Of a stretch of 64,000 nt of DNA, positions 36,336 to 49,591 are shown in pieces. This stretch comes from Congeria kusceri (Eukaryota; Mollusca; Bivalvia; Myida; Dreissenidae): assembly GCA_027627225.1 (NCBI GenBank), contig CM051033.1, positions 49,908,516-49,972,515 of the forward strand, written 5' to 3'. Both the position numbers and the translations under genes were made by a program. Position 1 is the first letter of the stretch; every line of letters starts with the position of its first letter. The notes beneath the pieces are model-generated. The model did no database searches, was not told where the DNA came from, and saw only the letters and a list, made by a program, of their open reading frames with translations.

Positions 36336-37401
36336 TTTGGTTAAGTTTTTTGTCAGAGTCTATTTCTAAAAAACTATCTAAGGTATCCATTTGAAGCTTT
36401 CAATACTTGTTCACTACCAAAAGGGGACGATGAACTAAAAAAACACAACTGCTAGAGCGGTGAAATTTTACAAACATACTAATTAGCATATGAACTTGTG
36501 CACCTGGGTAGTTTGGTGTAGTTTTTTTCGACATGGCGGAGTTGTGGCCCTTTTTTTAGCAAAAAATGACATTTTTGGATTTGCGTTGCATGTTACTCAA
36601 ATAGTATTATTGCTAGAGTGATGAAACTTTGTAAACATATTAATCAGGATGAGAACTTGTGCACCTGGGTATTTTGGTGGAGGTTTTTTTTAGACATCAG
36701 CGGAGGTATGGCCCTTTTTAAACAAAAAAATGACATGTTTGGACTTGTGTCGCACGTAACTCAAAAAGTATTACTGCTAGAGTGATGAAACGTTATAAAC
36801 ATATTAATCAACATGTGAACTTGTGCACCAGCATATTTTGGTGCATTTTTTTTGCCATCATTGGAGTTATGGCCCTTTTTAGCAAAAAAATGACATTTTT
36901 GAATTTGTGTCGTGTGCAACTCAAACTATAACTGCTAGACTGATAAAATTTTATAAACATGTTCATCAGCATGTGAACATGTGCACCTGGGTATTTTGGT
37001 GCAGTTTTCCGACATCAGCAGAGTTTTGTGACATCCAGTGGCGGTGGGGGCATTCATGTCCTACAGACACATGTCTAGTTCAACTTAGAATGTTTGCTTT
37101 AGGTAAAATTTCACAATATCTATAGTGGGTATTGACTTGAAACTCAAAGTACTTGATCACACTGATGAACTTATTCTGTAGACAAGAGGAGATAACTATT
37201 AACGATTTTTCTTGAGTTATTGCCCTTTTTCAACTTAGAATTTTTGCTTTAGGTCAAATTTCTCAATATCTATAACAGGTATGTACTTTAAATTCAACAT
37301 ACTTCATGACAGTGATGAACCTTATAATTCTTTAAACAAAGGCCCAGACTACTATCATTAAGAGAAAGTCGAGCGTCCAGCACCGGTAGGCGGTGCTCTT
37401 G
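36336..37401 (+). repeat. ~160-bp tandem array at the 3' part of element E
   Basis: GCTAGAG/GCTAGAC landmarks at 36451, 36612, 36776 and 36934 (steps 161, 164, 158). Each unit holds GTGCACCTGGGTATTTTGGTG-like and ATGGCCCTTTTTAGCAAAAAATGACA-like text. A single further copy lies near 58665-58760. Confidence 0.75.
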
Positions 37402-37903
37402 TTTAAGCAAAGAATTATATTCATAGGGGACTTGTTTAGCATTTTTTCCAACCATACATCCCTCCATTATTTACACCATAGCCATCTCCCAAGTTCCTAA
37501 AACTTATTTCCCATTTTAAGAGAAGTAGTTTAGGTGAGATATTCAATGCAAAGATTATCATGCATACTATATTGTAGATGCATTATGTAATTTTGTCCAG
37601 AATTTTTTTCGGTACTAAAATTACCCTCTAGTTCAGCTTAGAAAAGAACTGTAAATAATTATAATTTTCTACATGTTTTTGCGATCATTAAAATGTAAAA
37701 AAAAAATTATAAGTTAAAATGTTTGCTTAAAGTATTTGGCTATTTAATGTATTTATTTATTGGTTTTTGGGGGCACACTTGAAATGAATCTTAAACTTAT
37801 TGTATGTTTGATATTTTAAAGGGGCATATAGATGGTATTTTGCATGCGTATAAACATTTATTAAAACTGAAGACAATTTCCTGTTTTTCCTGGATCTATT
37901 TTT
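37402..37903. other. AT-rich spacer between elements
   Basis: No gene or repeat recognised. Confidence 0.4.
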
Positions 37904-39290
37904 AATCCCCCACCGCAAAGCGGGAGGGGGCTTATAGGAATGCCCTTTGTCCGTCCGTCCGTCCGTCTGACCGTCTGTCCGTAACATTTGCGTGTCCGCT
38001 CCACATCTCCTTTGAAGGATTTTCATGAAATGTTGCTCAAATGTTTAGGTCATTGAGACGATGTGCAGAAGGCATGAGTCAGTCACGCTGGCTCAAGGTC
38101 AAGGTCACACTTGAAGGTCAAATATTCGAGCCTCCATTTCATGTCCGCTCAATATCTCATATGCCTTTTGAAGGATTATTGTATGAAACCTGGCTCAAAT
38201 GTTAAGGTCATTGAGACTATTTGCAGAAGGCATGAGTCAGTCATGCCGGCTCAAGGTCAAGGTCACATTTGAAGGTCAAATATTCAAGCCTCCATTTCGT
38301 GTCTCCATATCTACTATGCCTTTTGAAGGATTTTCGTGAAACTTGGCTCAAATGTTTAGGTCATTGAGACGATGTGCAGAAGGCATGAGTCAGTCACACC
38401 GGCTCAAGGTCAATGTCACATTTAAAGGTCAAATATTCGAGCCTCCATTTCTTGTCCGCTCCATATCTCCTATGCCTTCTGAAGGATTTTCATGAAACTT
38501 GGCTCAAATGCTTAGGTCATTAAGACGATGTGCAGAAGGCATGGGCCTTTCACGCCAGCTCAAGGTCAAGGTCACACTTGAAGGTGAAATATTTGAGCCT
38601 CCATTTTTGTGTCCGTATTTCGTGTCTGCTCCATATCCCCTTTACTCTTTAAAGGATTTGCATGAAACTTAGCTCAAATGTTTTGATCATTTAGACCATG
38701 TGCAGAAGGCATAAGCCAGTCCTGTCAACTCAAGGTCAAGGTTACACTTGAAGGTTGAATGTTTGAGCTTGTATTTTCATGTCCGTTCTATATTTTTCCT
38801 GTGCTCTTAAAGGATTTTCACTTGCCTCAAATGTTTATCACATTGAGGCAATTTGCAGAGGGCATGAGGCAGTCACGCCACCTCATGGTCAAGGTCACAC
38901 TTGAAGGTCAAATGGTTGAGCCTCCATTTTTGTGTCTGCTCCATATCTCCTATGCCCTTTGAAGGATTTTCATAAAACTTGGCTCAAATGTTTATCACAT
39001 TGAGGCAATGTGCAGAAGGCATGCATAAAACTTGGCTCAAATGTTTATCACATTGAGGTGATGTGCAGAAGTCATGGAGCAGTTTTGCCACCTCAAGGTC
39101 AAGGTCACACTTAAAGGTCAAATGTTTGAGCCTCCATTTTCGCGTCATCTCCAGTTTTAAATTTCTGAAACTGTACTTTCATATCTGGTCCAACTGTGCC
39201 AGATTAAGGTCAGTGTGATACTTCAAAGTCACCTTTAAAATCTAATGAAGGATCACGGCGGCAGGTATAGCTGTCCTTTCGACTGCCTTG
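37904..39290 (+). mobile_element. Complete HINE-like element I (~155-bp core units)
   Basis: Begins after a T run with the CCCCCACCGC/GCGGGAGGGGG hairpin, then GTCCGTCCGTCCGTC. The core has GGCATGAG-type landmarks at 38071, 38229, 38382, 38538, 38708 and 38861. Most units carry TCAAGGTCAAGGTCA. It ends GGATCACGGCGGCAGG, then CTGCC closing a stem, then TTG and a T run. It belongs to the same family as 1-999. Confidence 0.75.
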
Positions 39291-40370
39291 TTTAATTATT
39301 GACAAAATATTGATGGAATCATTGAAAAAACAAAGACAAAAAATAATTTTAGGGGACATTGTTCCAATTATTCAATGAAAATTTTATCAGAGGTGTGTAT
39401 GCCGTAACGGTACCGCATGTACATTTCATTCATGCTGATTTAACTATTTCTACAAAGATTCCCACGCCTGTGAAAGTGTCACCGGTGAGCACTGTTTATT
39501 TGCTTAAATAATATGTTTGCTAAATGTTTACAGAAACAAAACCATTCAATTTAACATTAACTGGGTATAACGTGACACCGGATATTGGCCAATTATCGAG
39601 CCAAAATAGGGCAGGTTCACTACACAAATGGTAAGTTTTATGCCGATTTAAATTAATTCGTTGATAATATGCTATAAACAGGTGCTTATGTAGACTGTTA
39701 AATAAATGTGGAAGACATTCATTTAATTGCTATGACCATGTTGTAGATGAACAGTACATAATAATAGTTTAAAAAACAAATGCTCGCTGAAAAATTTCCG
39801 GTCCTCACTCATTTCAGTCAATTATTTATTATTTTAAACATGTATAGAAAAATGTGAATCGAGCGATTGTTTACCTATGCTATAACTAACACATGTTCCA
39901 AGTTCCAGTTATTTTGATGAATATATGTCTGAGATATGGACTGCAATATTATTGTGACAGGTGTACTGGGGATTAAGTCAGTTGCTCGTGTACGGGGTGT
40001 TGCAGGCTACTGTACCGAGTATTGTTTACTAATATACTGTGGTGTCTCATCGGTGTAGGTCAGCCGGTGTATGGTGTGCGTCTTTTTTGGTTGTTATTAC
40101 ACCATAGTTTGACAGAGTTGGCGTTTGGTGTACGAGTACGGCATTTGTCGTTTGAATTCCTTTAAATATAATTGTGTATAATTATGGCTAATTGTGTAAC
40201 TTTCGCCTGTCTTAAATTCATGGGTATGTTGCTTTAACAGTTTGCATAAGCCAATATATGCTATGACATTTTAATGTTCATGTACTTGGTAAAGGGTTTA
40301 TCAACAAAACATTTCATTGCTCGCTAAAACCCGAAATATGATTAAGCTTGAACGATAAGTACTCCGTTTA
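39291..40370. other. Intergenic DNA, no gene seen
   Basis: AT-rich; no domain-bearing frame and no obvious repeat. Confidence 0.4.
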
Positions 40371-41060
40371 TGCTAGGTTCCCACTGTCGTGCAATCCGCC
40401 ACGATTGGCCATTCGTAGCTGATCCCGGTATCTGGCCGAGATTTTAGGCTTTGATGCGATTTCAAACGTTTTGATACGATGTTTTACGCTCGGTTGCGAT
40501 CTGGTCATGATTCGTCAAATACAGGTGTCACGATCATTCACGGTCTTATCTTCAGTTTAAATATGATTCCATACGTTCCGTTTGGATTGTTTCGATAGAG
40601 TCCACGATTGGGTCTCGAACTGACACAATCATCACGATCGGGTTGCCAGAATTAGGACCTTCTAGTACGTGCAGGTAAGCTCTTCAAGAATCAATGCGCT
40701 CAGTTAGAATAAGTTACGATTGTGGTAGGAATATCTTTCACGATCATTTTAAAGTTCATGATTTGAGCTACGACTGGACCTGAATGATATAAATACAGCC
40801 CGACTGACTATTGAGTGCATTGTTTCTTGGTATCGCAAGACAGCTTAAGAGAGTGTGGTGTTTTACTTGTTTACGATCAATCCCAATCACCACTATTTGG
40901 AAGCATGATTATATATGATTTGTCGCGATGCAATAAAATCTGATACGATGATCCCGATGGAGAAATGATCGAAGTTAATCCTGTTAATCGTAGAGAATTT
41001 TTGAACCATTCAAGAATTTTCAACGATTCTACGACTGATATACAGATCTGATATTATTAT
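40371..41060. mobile_element. Truncated second copy of the TGCTAGGTTCCCAC TIR element
   Basis: The left end TGCTAGGTTCCCACTGTCGTG, preceded by TTA, matches 34976 with one change in the first 18 bases. The interior aligns through GTCCACGATTGGGTCTCGA, AATACAGCCCGACTGACTATTGA and GAGAATTTTTGAACC. The right end is missing beyond about 41060. Confidence 0.8.
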
Positions 41061-41482
41061 GTCTTTTTTATTTGTTTTTGATTAAATGCAGAGATAATCG
41101 ACAACACTGAATGTTATTCTCATTTGCCTTTTCTTTAGAGATGGTGAATTTGAATAATAAAAGGTGATTGTGATAAAACAGTTCTGAAACGTGAAACTTG
41201 AAACTTGTTTATTTGCTTAAACGCCTATTTCTACATATAAAATACATATTCAACGGCGTTGTACAATAATCAATAAATGTAAAAATAAAACATCATCTAC
41301 ACTGATACATCAATAAAGTGACAATCATGAATAATCAGTTATCATAACTCATCAGAATACAAATACCTTATTTACAGAGAGATATAGAAGTGAAAATTAT
41401 ACAATAAATATTCACTAATAACACCAACATACATCAAATCACAAGCAGAAGGATTCTTTTTAATGTTATGTGACTACACATT

Positions 41483-43864
41483 TCAAAACAATGTAAAATA
41501 ATCTCTAAAGAAATTACTTTTCAAATGTTTCTTGAAAGTGTTCACTGACTCGCTTTGTCTTAAGTTCAAAGGCAGTTCATTCCAAACCCTAGGTCCAACA
41601 GTACTGAAAGTCTTCATCTTATTGAAAGGAACAACATAACAACCAAATGATGATTCTGAGGATCTAAGTGTGCGTTTTGAGACTTTACTGGACAAAAGTT
41701 CAATTAGATATTGTGGGGCGTTCCCAACAGAACAGTTGTACATGTAAGTAAGAATTTTAAAATTAATTCTCGCCTTAATGGGTAACCAGTGCAGATCATA
41801 CAGTGCCTGTTTGGAACTGTCATACATATTTCTGTTCAAAACAAGTTTAGCACACATATTTTGAATACGTTGCAATTTACCAATTTCTGCCTGAGTGATA
41901 CCATAGAGAATGACATTGCAATAATCTAAGTGAGAAATCACTAATGATAGAACTAAGATCTCAGTCGCTTCTTTGGTTATGAATTTACGGATACTCTTGA
42001 TTTTAAAATAGTTCAGCATTGCAGTTTTACACTTTCGTTTAACATGCTCTTTGAAATTTAGAGTGTCGTCGATAAAAGCGCCCAGATATTTGATACTATT
42101 CTGTAATTTAATGTTATCACCACAGACGTCAATTTCTTTGGTTTTACACTTATTTAATTGATGGCGACTGCCAAACATTATGAACTCTGTCTTAGACGCA
42201 TTCATTTTTAGTTTATTACTGTTCATCCAGTCATTGATAACAAGAGCACAATCTTTAAGTTCCTGAATTGCTGTCTCCTCTGCATTTGTTGTTGGCTGGA
42301 AGCGTGTATTCGCCGTATGGTCGTCCGCAAATCCAAAAACGGAAATGGATGGGGGTTCAATATCAAAAATAGTTTCCGCATAGGTCAGGTAGAGCCAGTG
42401 TCCCTGCAGAACACTACATCTGAGATCGCATTGAGCTGACAATGTTTCATTCACCCTCACACAACAGCTGCGTGGTCGCAGGTATGAGTCTACCCATTCC
42501 AGCGCTGAACCACAGACACCATACTGCTTCTTCAGAACTTGGATGAGGATGTCGTGGTCGACCGTATCGAATGCGGCACTAAGGTCTATAGCTATAAGTG
42601 CTGTAACCTCTTGATGTTCCATCCCATCAAGTATATCATTCACTAGCCGAAGTAGAGCCGACTCGCACGAGTGGAACTGTCTTTAAGCGGATTGGTTCTT
42701 AGGGAGTAGGTTGTGATCATTTACATGTTTATTCAGTCTATAAAGTGCCGATTTTTCTATCAATTTCGATAGAAATGACAAATTGCTGACAGGACGATAA
42801 TTGGCTAATTTCAGTTCAAGTCCAGACTTTTTCAAAAGTGGTTTGACAATTGCCTGTTTCCATTTTTTCGGAAAAACTCCTTGAGTTAGGGACAGATTCA
42901 CTAGCCTGGTAATTGAAGGCAGTAGCTCGTTAAGGAATGACTTTAACACTTTTGTTGGCAAAATATCCAGTTCTGAGGACTTTGTTTGTAATTTACAAGT
43001 AAGTTTTATGATTTCATCCTCTGAAAGTTCTTCAAAAGTTTCTAAATATGGCACCACTTTCACAGATGGGCTAAAGTTATCAAAATCTTTCAGAGACTCT
43101 CGTATTTGTTCAATCTTATCCATGAAATAGTCCGCAAAAGTATCAGCAAGACTACTTCCGTCTTCCAAAGTTGGCATTGGCTTTTCAGACGCACTTCCTG
43201 TTAAATCCTTCACAAACTTGTATAGCTTTTTGGTATCTCCTTTGGACTCGAGTACTTTCTGACTAAGAGTTAATTCGTTCTCACTCTTAAGAGCATAGTG
43301 ATATTTATTTAGTGAGGTTTTAAAAAAAATGTCGTAGTCCCTGGGTTGGCGATATTTCCTCCACAATTTCTCAGATCTTCGTGCAAGTCGTTTCATGATA
43401 TGAATATCTTCACTGAACCAGGCTTTTGGAGCTCTATAAATTTGCATTGTTTCTTTCATGGGTGCGTGTGTATCAAGTAGGTTTAGGATTTCATCTTCAA
43501 ATTGTTCAACACATTGATCAACAGATTCACTACTTAATGATATCTCGGCAAGATCGCTAGCAAACTCAGTATCGTCCATATCTTTAAAGTTCCGGAATAC
43601 AACAGAATTGCTGACAATATTTTCCTTTCTTATTTTTGTGACAACCGTAACCGCACAGTGGTCTGACAAGAAAGGACCTGGTTCACATGAAAGTATGTCA
43701 ATGCCATTTGCGACTTCGGAGATCACTAGGTCAAGACTATGGCCATGGATGTGGGTCGGAAAATTCACGTGCTGCACCAAACCAAGGGCATCTAAAGAAT
43801 TATTGAACTCTGTTATATCGTTACAGTCATCGTGAATATGTAAGTTTAAGTCACCCATTAACAT
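41483..43864 (-). pseudogene. LINE ORF2: endonuclease C-part, reverse transcriptase and tail, with premature stop
   Basis: Two frames in the same phase are separated by a single TAA at 42680-42682, where relatives usually have a tyrosine (NQSA-stop-RQFHS). The first part (43864-42683) starts in the endonuclease at MGDLNLHIHDD, with SDHCAV about 66 residues on, and includes the RT start KPLLKKSG...NYRPVSNLS. The second part (42643-41483) has AIDLSAAFDTVDHD, then FADD as the catalytic pair of the RT, LKMNASKTEF, and the ending RVWNELPLNLR. The stretch CSVLQGHWLYLTYAE looks like a deleted form of the usual PQGS-x-LGP-x-LF motif. Non-functional. Confidence 0.85.
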
Positions 43865-44589
43865 AAGATTAGAGAACTTTGGAACTATTTATTCTAAGAA
43901 CTGGAAAAAATCCGACACAAACTGGTTAGCAGTCGCCAATGATGGGGGTCTATAAATGCCTACACAGTGTAAAGTAATGTTTTTAAAAATGAGTTGCCAT
44001 ACTCCGTACTCAAAGCTTCGTGTCACGCCATATTAAATCCCGACGCATGGTTATACCGCTTCGACAAGTCAGAGCAACACCACCGCCAACCTTGTTTTTA
44101 CGGTTCGAAACGCTGATTTTGTAGTCATTTTGGTTGAGATCAGAGCTTTCAAATTGGTGCTGTTTATCATCTGAAAACCAAGTCTCTGTTAATATTGCAG
44201 TCTATATTATCGTCTCGGAGCAATTGCCCTACAAGCACATCCTTCCTTACTAAGGAACGGCAATTTTAAGTCAAACAGGTGACATTCTCTTTAAAACTGC
44301 CAAGGGTGTTACAGTGTTTTGGATACACTAGATTATTTAGATTCACTCCAGTTGGTTTACTTGTCCTGGGGCGACCTGATCTTTTCCTTCTGAAATTCAA
44401 TATCCCAAGATTTTTTAATCTAGTCAATACCTCCTGATCAGGCATGATCCATTGTCTAGGCACTGAACGACATCTCACCAGTTCATCCACACTATACGTT
44501 CTAACTGTAAATGTTTTATTTGGATTATCCATTGTGATTACTGAGATGGAGTTCACCAAATTTGGGTCACCATAAAATCCTTTGTTCAA
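43865..44589 (-). pseudogene. LINE ORF2 N-terminal part, broken endonuclease
   Basis: 44589-44266 encodes a 107-residue start region with RKRSGRPRTSKP. Then, across frame changes and stops, the minus strand shows ILTETWFSDDKQH, SNRKNKVGGGVAL and GIYRPPSLAT, which are recognisable parts of the apurinic-type endonuclease. It continues into the reading frame at 43864. Confidence 0.75.
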
Positions 44590-44600
44590 TCAGTTCTGCA

Positions 44601-47600
44601 CTGGTGCCTCTGAGAAGAAACATAAACGTGAGTTAAGATAAGCATTTAATTTACTTGATTGACTTGTCTTTTTGTTTTAATATAATTATTGAAACATAAA
44701 ATTGTGTTTTAGTAACAATTTCACCATCTGTCGTTTATTTTATAAGTCATATCATACAACAAGTATGGACTTTTTAGCTGTGCAATATCATGTATGTCGC
44801 CTCATTCAATATGGATTTTACTGTGCATCATCACACGATATTGGAGTCCATATTTGTACAATATTAATCGATTCTACTATTATTATTGTATAATATTTTG
44901 TATGTATCGATAAAGTTTTGGATAAATAATTACTATTTTATTTAATGAAAGTTTGGTATTTATGGTAAAAATCATCAAAAATTGGTAATGGCTCTTTACG
45001 CAATACCCAGTACGAATACGGGGGGTGGGTGGGGTCATGCCCAACAGCTCAATTATAAATTAAGGTATTGTAATGTTACTTCAAATGTAGATATCTTATG
45101 TTGAAACCTCACTTGGGATTGCGCAATTCATGTTTGGACTCTGCCCGTCTGATTGCTTTCCCATTACTTGGCAAAGAGCATTGGGGAGCATCCATCAGTT
45201 CACTGATATCGTTGTTTCACTAAATGTTATTGTCAACCTACCGTCAGTACGCCCCTTTAGAAAAACTGTGTTGGCTACTATTTATTTTTTGACTCAAGAA
45301 ACCCTTATGTGTGTTATGGTAATGTATTTCCAGAAATGTACTAAAGTAACATTATAATTTTACTTGTAATATCTCTGAACATTTATATAGACATAATTGT
45401 CACAATTTTTCAGTATGCATCTGATGATGACGATAAGACTTCATAAATAACTGGGCACTGTGTGAACATGTGTTTCTTTGGTGGTTTATTGCATGTGTAT
45501 GAATGAGGAGTTTGTGCAGATTTGTATACCATGTTTTTTTATGGAACAGTTTTGTTTTGGCATGTTGTTGAAAAGCGGTGAATGTAAAAAGTGACCTTTA
45601 TTTACACCAATTTAGTAAATGTAGGATGAACATGCGACCTTCCAACAATGGTGAATAACAATTTGACAGATCCTACATTTAGTTTACAAAGAAATGTTTA
45701 AAAGACACATTTCCAATATCATTTTGGTCCTCAAAAAAATTGAGAAAAACAAACTGCGAGAACAATTCGTGATAGGCATGTGGCATTGTTGTTGTACACA
45801 AAGTTTCTCCCAGAATTTTTTTCAATACTTATTTTAAGTGTAAACTTTTATGCTTCTTAGTTTGAGTACCATGTTCGCCATTAGAAGTGTATCAGGGGCA
45901 ATAGTTGTTTGAAATTTGTATGGTTCGACTGAACCATGGTTGCTGAAAAATGGCTTAAAAGTTGGTAAATAATAAAAGCTAAATAATCTAATAATGAAAA
46001 TATTTTCATCATTTAAATAGGCATTTCTGTGACTTGAAAATCTTGCTTTGCAAAGGATAACTTGTAAAAGCATGTTTATTTTTTCATTTTAACAGTATTC
46101 ATTTTAAAAATCATAATACTTCTAGCAAATTTTCAGGGTAAGGGTTAGTAATTTTTCTAGTAGTAAATCTTGCTCTAGCCTTTCTTCATACTGTTTTGTT
46201 GAGAAAATACTTGATTTTTACTGTTATAAAGTTTCATTTGCGTTTTATATAATGCCTGAGTAAGGTATTTTGCAGAAAATAATCAGCAAGTAACTTGTAT
46301 TGAAGCAGTATTTAGCAATATTTGCTGATATTAAAACAGATTTGAGTAATAATTTGGTAATAATTGTATGTGAAATTCACTGCATTTATCAATGTTTAAA
46401 ATGTCATCAGAATTAAACAAACATACTACTGCTACTTCTGACCTCAAAATATTTTATAAATGTATTTGGTAATAGAAATTTACTAATCAGTTTGAGATCA
46501 GTTTCAAATTATAAATGAACAATTCAGAAAAAAAAATGTGTAGAACAAACATTGGCAGAATTGAATTAATTGAGAACTAATGGAGAAACAAAGTTAATAG
46601 AATAGTGTATGTCAAAAGAAAACCATTGAAAAGGAAAAACTAAATATACACAGAATTACAAGAAATATTAGCAGACATTCTGCTTCTGTTAGCAGACACA
46701 ATATTTCCCCATTTCCAGCTAATGGACCTGGGAGTTGCACTTCTTGTGAAGGTTGTCTCCCTTGGTCATCTTAGGCTGCACCGCAGTAGTTGGATAAATG
46801 TCGGTGGAACTTTGAAGGGAGTCCCAAGAATGTTGTCCCTATAACTACTGTTAAGTTGATACTGGGATAGTCTGCTGTGTAATATGAAACAATAAAACAT
46901 TTTTAAAAAATGATAGTACTTTTGTATTCTGGTATGTGATAAAACACTTAGAAAATGATAAAAAAACTGGTCAGGAATTGTACAAAATGTAACAAGTGAA
47001 GACAAACTGGAACTTGTTTGATACAAAGAGGTCAATTGTAGGAGATTACTCTTTAGATGTACAATGTTTTATTGCCAATTACAAAAAAGGCATTGATTTT
47101 CACTACCATAATTATTACCCTGCTGTAGAGCCTATTCCTTCGATTCTAGGAATTTCAGATCGTTTGTGTCCTGTTGAGTAAACGCTAAATATTCCTGAAT
47201 ATTCTTTTATTTACTTTTTGTGTACATGTGCTAAAAACTTGCTTGCAAAGAGTATGTAATTTGCAATTTGATGCTCTTCCATATTATTTTCAATGTTCAC
47301 ATTAATAATTTGAACATCATTTGCATTATTTGAGCAACATTTACTGTAGTTTACTTCTGAGCTTTAGAATACCAACATTATATGTACAATAGAATGAATA
47401 AACGTGCTTTTGACCGCTGTAAACTAAAAAATATGTATTGGGGATGTGGATATTTTTTGCAATGCAGCAATGGAATTTTTATTGAAAGTGTAATTATACC
47501 AAGATAATAAATTTCAGTGGGACAATAAATACAAGGAGCATAAAAGAATTATTGTTTGCCGATGCATTGATTAATAGTTTGAATGAATTGTTTTTTTTTT

Positions 47601-49591
47601 ACAATCAAATATTTTACAAAATATCCCAAGTCGGAAAATAGTGCTGATGCTGTGTGCTACAAAATCCTTGCCACATTGATTAAAACAACCAATTATGTAT
47701 TGGACCATGTTTTGTAAGGGCCAAAATAATACTGGCGATGTGTCTTTAAAAATCATAGCTTTATGAACTGAAAGTAGATGATCTGTGAAATAGTATTTGC
47801 TGTTGTTTGAAATTAAATGCTTATTCTGTATTTACTAATTTGTTGTAAATTTCACTATATATTCATTTCTTTTCTAACACACTCAAAGCAGAATAATTCT
47901 ATTATTACCTTGTGGTGTATGAATTTGCATTTATTTCTCATTCATTCACTTTGCGGTAAACTGTTGATTAAACATGATGTCTACGTAAAGCTTGGGAATT
48001 TAATGAAATGTTGTTGTTGTTGTCAAATGGATACCAGTACAGTTAAAGAAATTTGTTTGATAATTTGGAGTCATTTTTCATAAGATGTTATTACAATTAA
48101 TTGTATTAATAATTAGAATGAATGTTCTCATATCACTGGAAACAAATCTTTACAGTAAATAGAGATTATTTATGGGTAAATGTGTTTATAATTATTATGA
48201 AGTACATGAAATTTTAATAATGTACTGCTAATATGTAGTTTATGAAATGATGTTGCTGTTGACATAACTTTTTCATAAATCGTTGATATATTTTAATTAA
48301 ATATGATTATTTTGTTTAATATTATTTGAAACATTTTGTAAGAATTGTGGTAAATTGGTATTTATTTTAAGATTACTTGTTTCCTATTATATTTAAGTCT
48401 GTCTCTTTATTTTCTAATGAACTTTTTCTGCAAGGTGTGCTGCATACGAACTTGCAAAATACTAAGTTTTCATGTGTTCTCCAAAAATTAGTAAATAAGA
48501 CTTCAATCTTGGGGGTTTTGCATGGAGCTATGACAAAGACTTTAAAATGCCACATTTTACAACGAAGTGTATTCTGGGCTGTTTGTGGTGAAAGTTCTGG
48601 ACCATTTGTGATAAATAAAAAAAAATCAAATTTTTAAAAATATACGAAAGATTGCCTCAACTTCATGCAAAGAGATTGTCCAGAGGACCTTCACTGGTTG
48701 CATTTTATTGTCCATCAAATAAAGGTGGACTGCTCAATGAGAACTGGAAATGATACTTGTACGAAAAATATATTTATACACATCTGATTGAATAATGAAC
48801 AACACTTGACAGCATTGTTTGGCTAAATGTTTGAAGTATAATTCTAAAAATTCCCTTTTGATTGTGCCAGTCCTCATATCTAATGGCTGTTGATACTGTC
48901 CCTCAATGTTCACATTCAGGGTCTGACCCCACATCCAGGTGGAAATGTATTGGTACAATTATTGTTTAAATCATCGCGTTTGATTGTTTGCCACTTGTGC
49001 TCTGTTATTTTGGGTGCATTATGGTACCGTCAGCAAATAAAGATTGTTGCATTGTACACTTATTTGTCTAATCCTAATGGCGACATGTCTGTTCGTTTTG
49101 TTACCCCAGCAAAAGATGTTCTTTTTGTCGGCGTTCGTGTGTCTTGTTAGTTATGTAGCGACTTGGCACAAAAATGGTTGTGATTAGATTTGCATGTCAT
49201 TTTCTGGGAAATTGGAAATAGTCCAAATAACAATGATTTTGGTGGACTACACTCTTCTTTAACTGCTGGGTGGATTTTGCTCATTCTTTTACAGCTGAAG
49301 AACCTTAATGTTTAGGTGAATGATCTGTAGCAAAACATAAGTGTGCTGCTTAATAGAAACAGGGTGCATTAATAATTGATTAAAACAGCAACATTTTAAT
49401 TCAAATATTTGTTCTTGTTTATTGTATATAAACAAATGCGAAAATGTGCATGTCTACTAGGTATTGAAGGAAAGGTTATGACAGAATGGGCATTTCACAA
49501 TCAGGTTTGTCAATGTATTTCAGTTAAAGCTCGGACATGTTAACCTGACACTTGTGAATATAATTATGCACTGGAATTATTTCCTGTTATT
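44601..49591. other. Long AT-rich stretch without recognised genes
   Basis: Five kilobases with little repeat structure apart from one lone 139-bp-type unit near 45005-45125 (GGGGGGTGGGTGGGGTCA). Short frames at 45130, 46766, 47817, 48377 and 48890 show no domain I know. It could be a long intron or intergenic DNA. Confidence 0.4.

Larger units (their letters stand above)
32326..37401 (+). mobile_element. HINE-like element E, probable host of nested insertions
   Basis: The left end AGCTCGACTTTTTGAAG follows a T run. The right end has GAAAGTCGAGC, inverse to AGCTCGACTTT, then the stem AGCACCG/CGGTGCT and CTCTTG at 37401. Between them lie a TA-flanked MITE, element D with its own insertion, and a 160-bp array. 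The two ends match, but belonging to a single original insertion is inferred; the 32.85-34.0 kb part also shows other HINE starts. Confidence 0.4.
41190..44600 (-). mobile_element. Decayed CR1/jockey-type non-LTR retrotransposon (LINE)
   Basis: Minus-strand element with a conserved N-terminal basic region, an AP-type endonuclease, reverse transcriptase and the C-terminal tail. The 3' end (low coordinates, near 41190-41215) finishes with a short tandem repeat of AAGTTTCA-like words instead of a long poly-A, as many CR1/L2-like elements do. Stops and frameshifts make it inactive. The 5' boundary near 44600 is approximate. Confidence 0.8.

Noticed and set aside
47817..49150. Frames of 60-88 codons with hydrophobic stretches
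   Set aside because: No known motif, AT-driven composition and no splice or start context that stands out.
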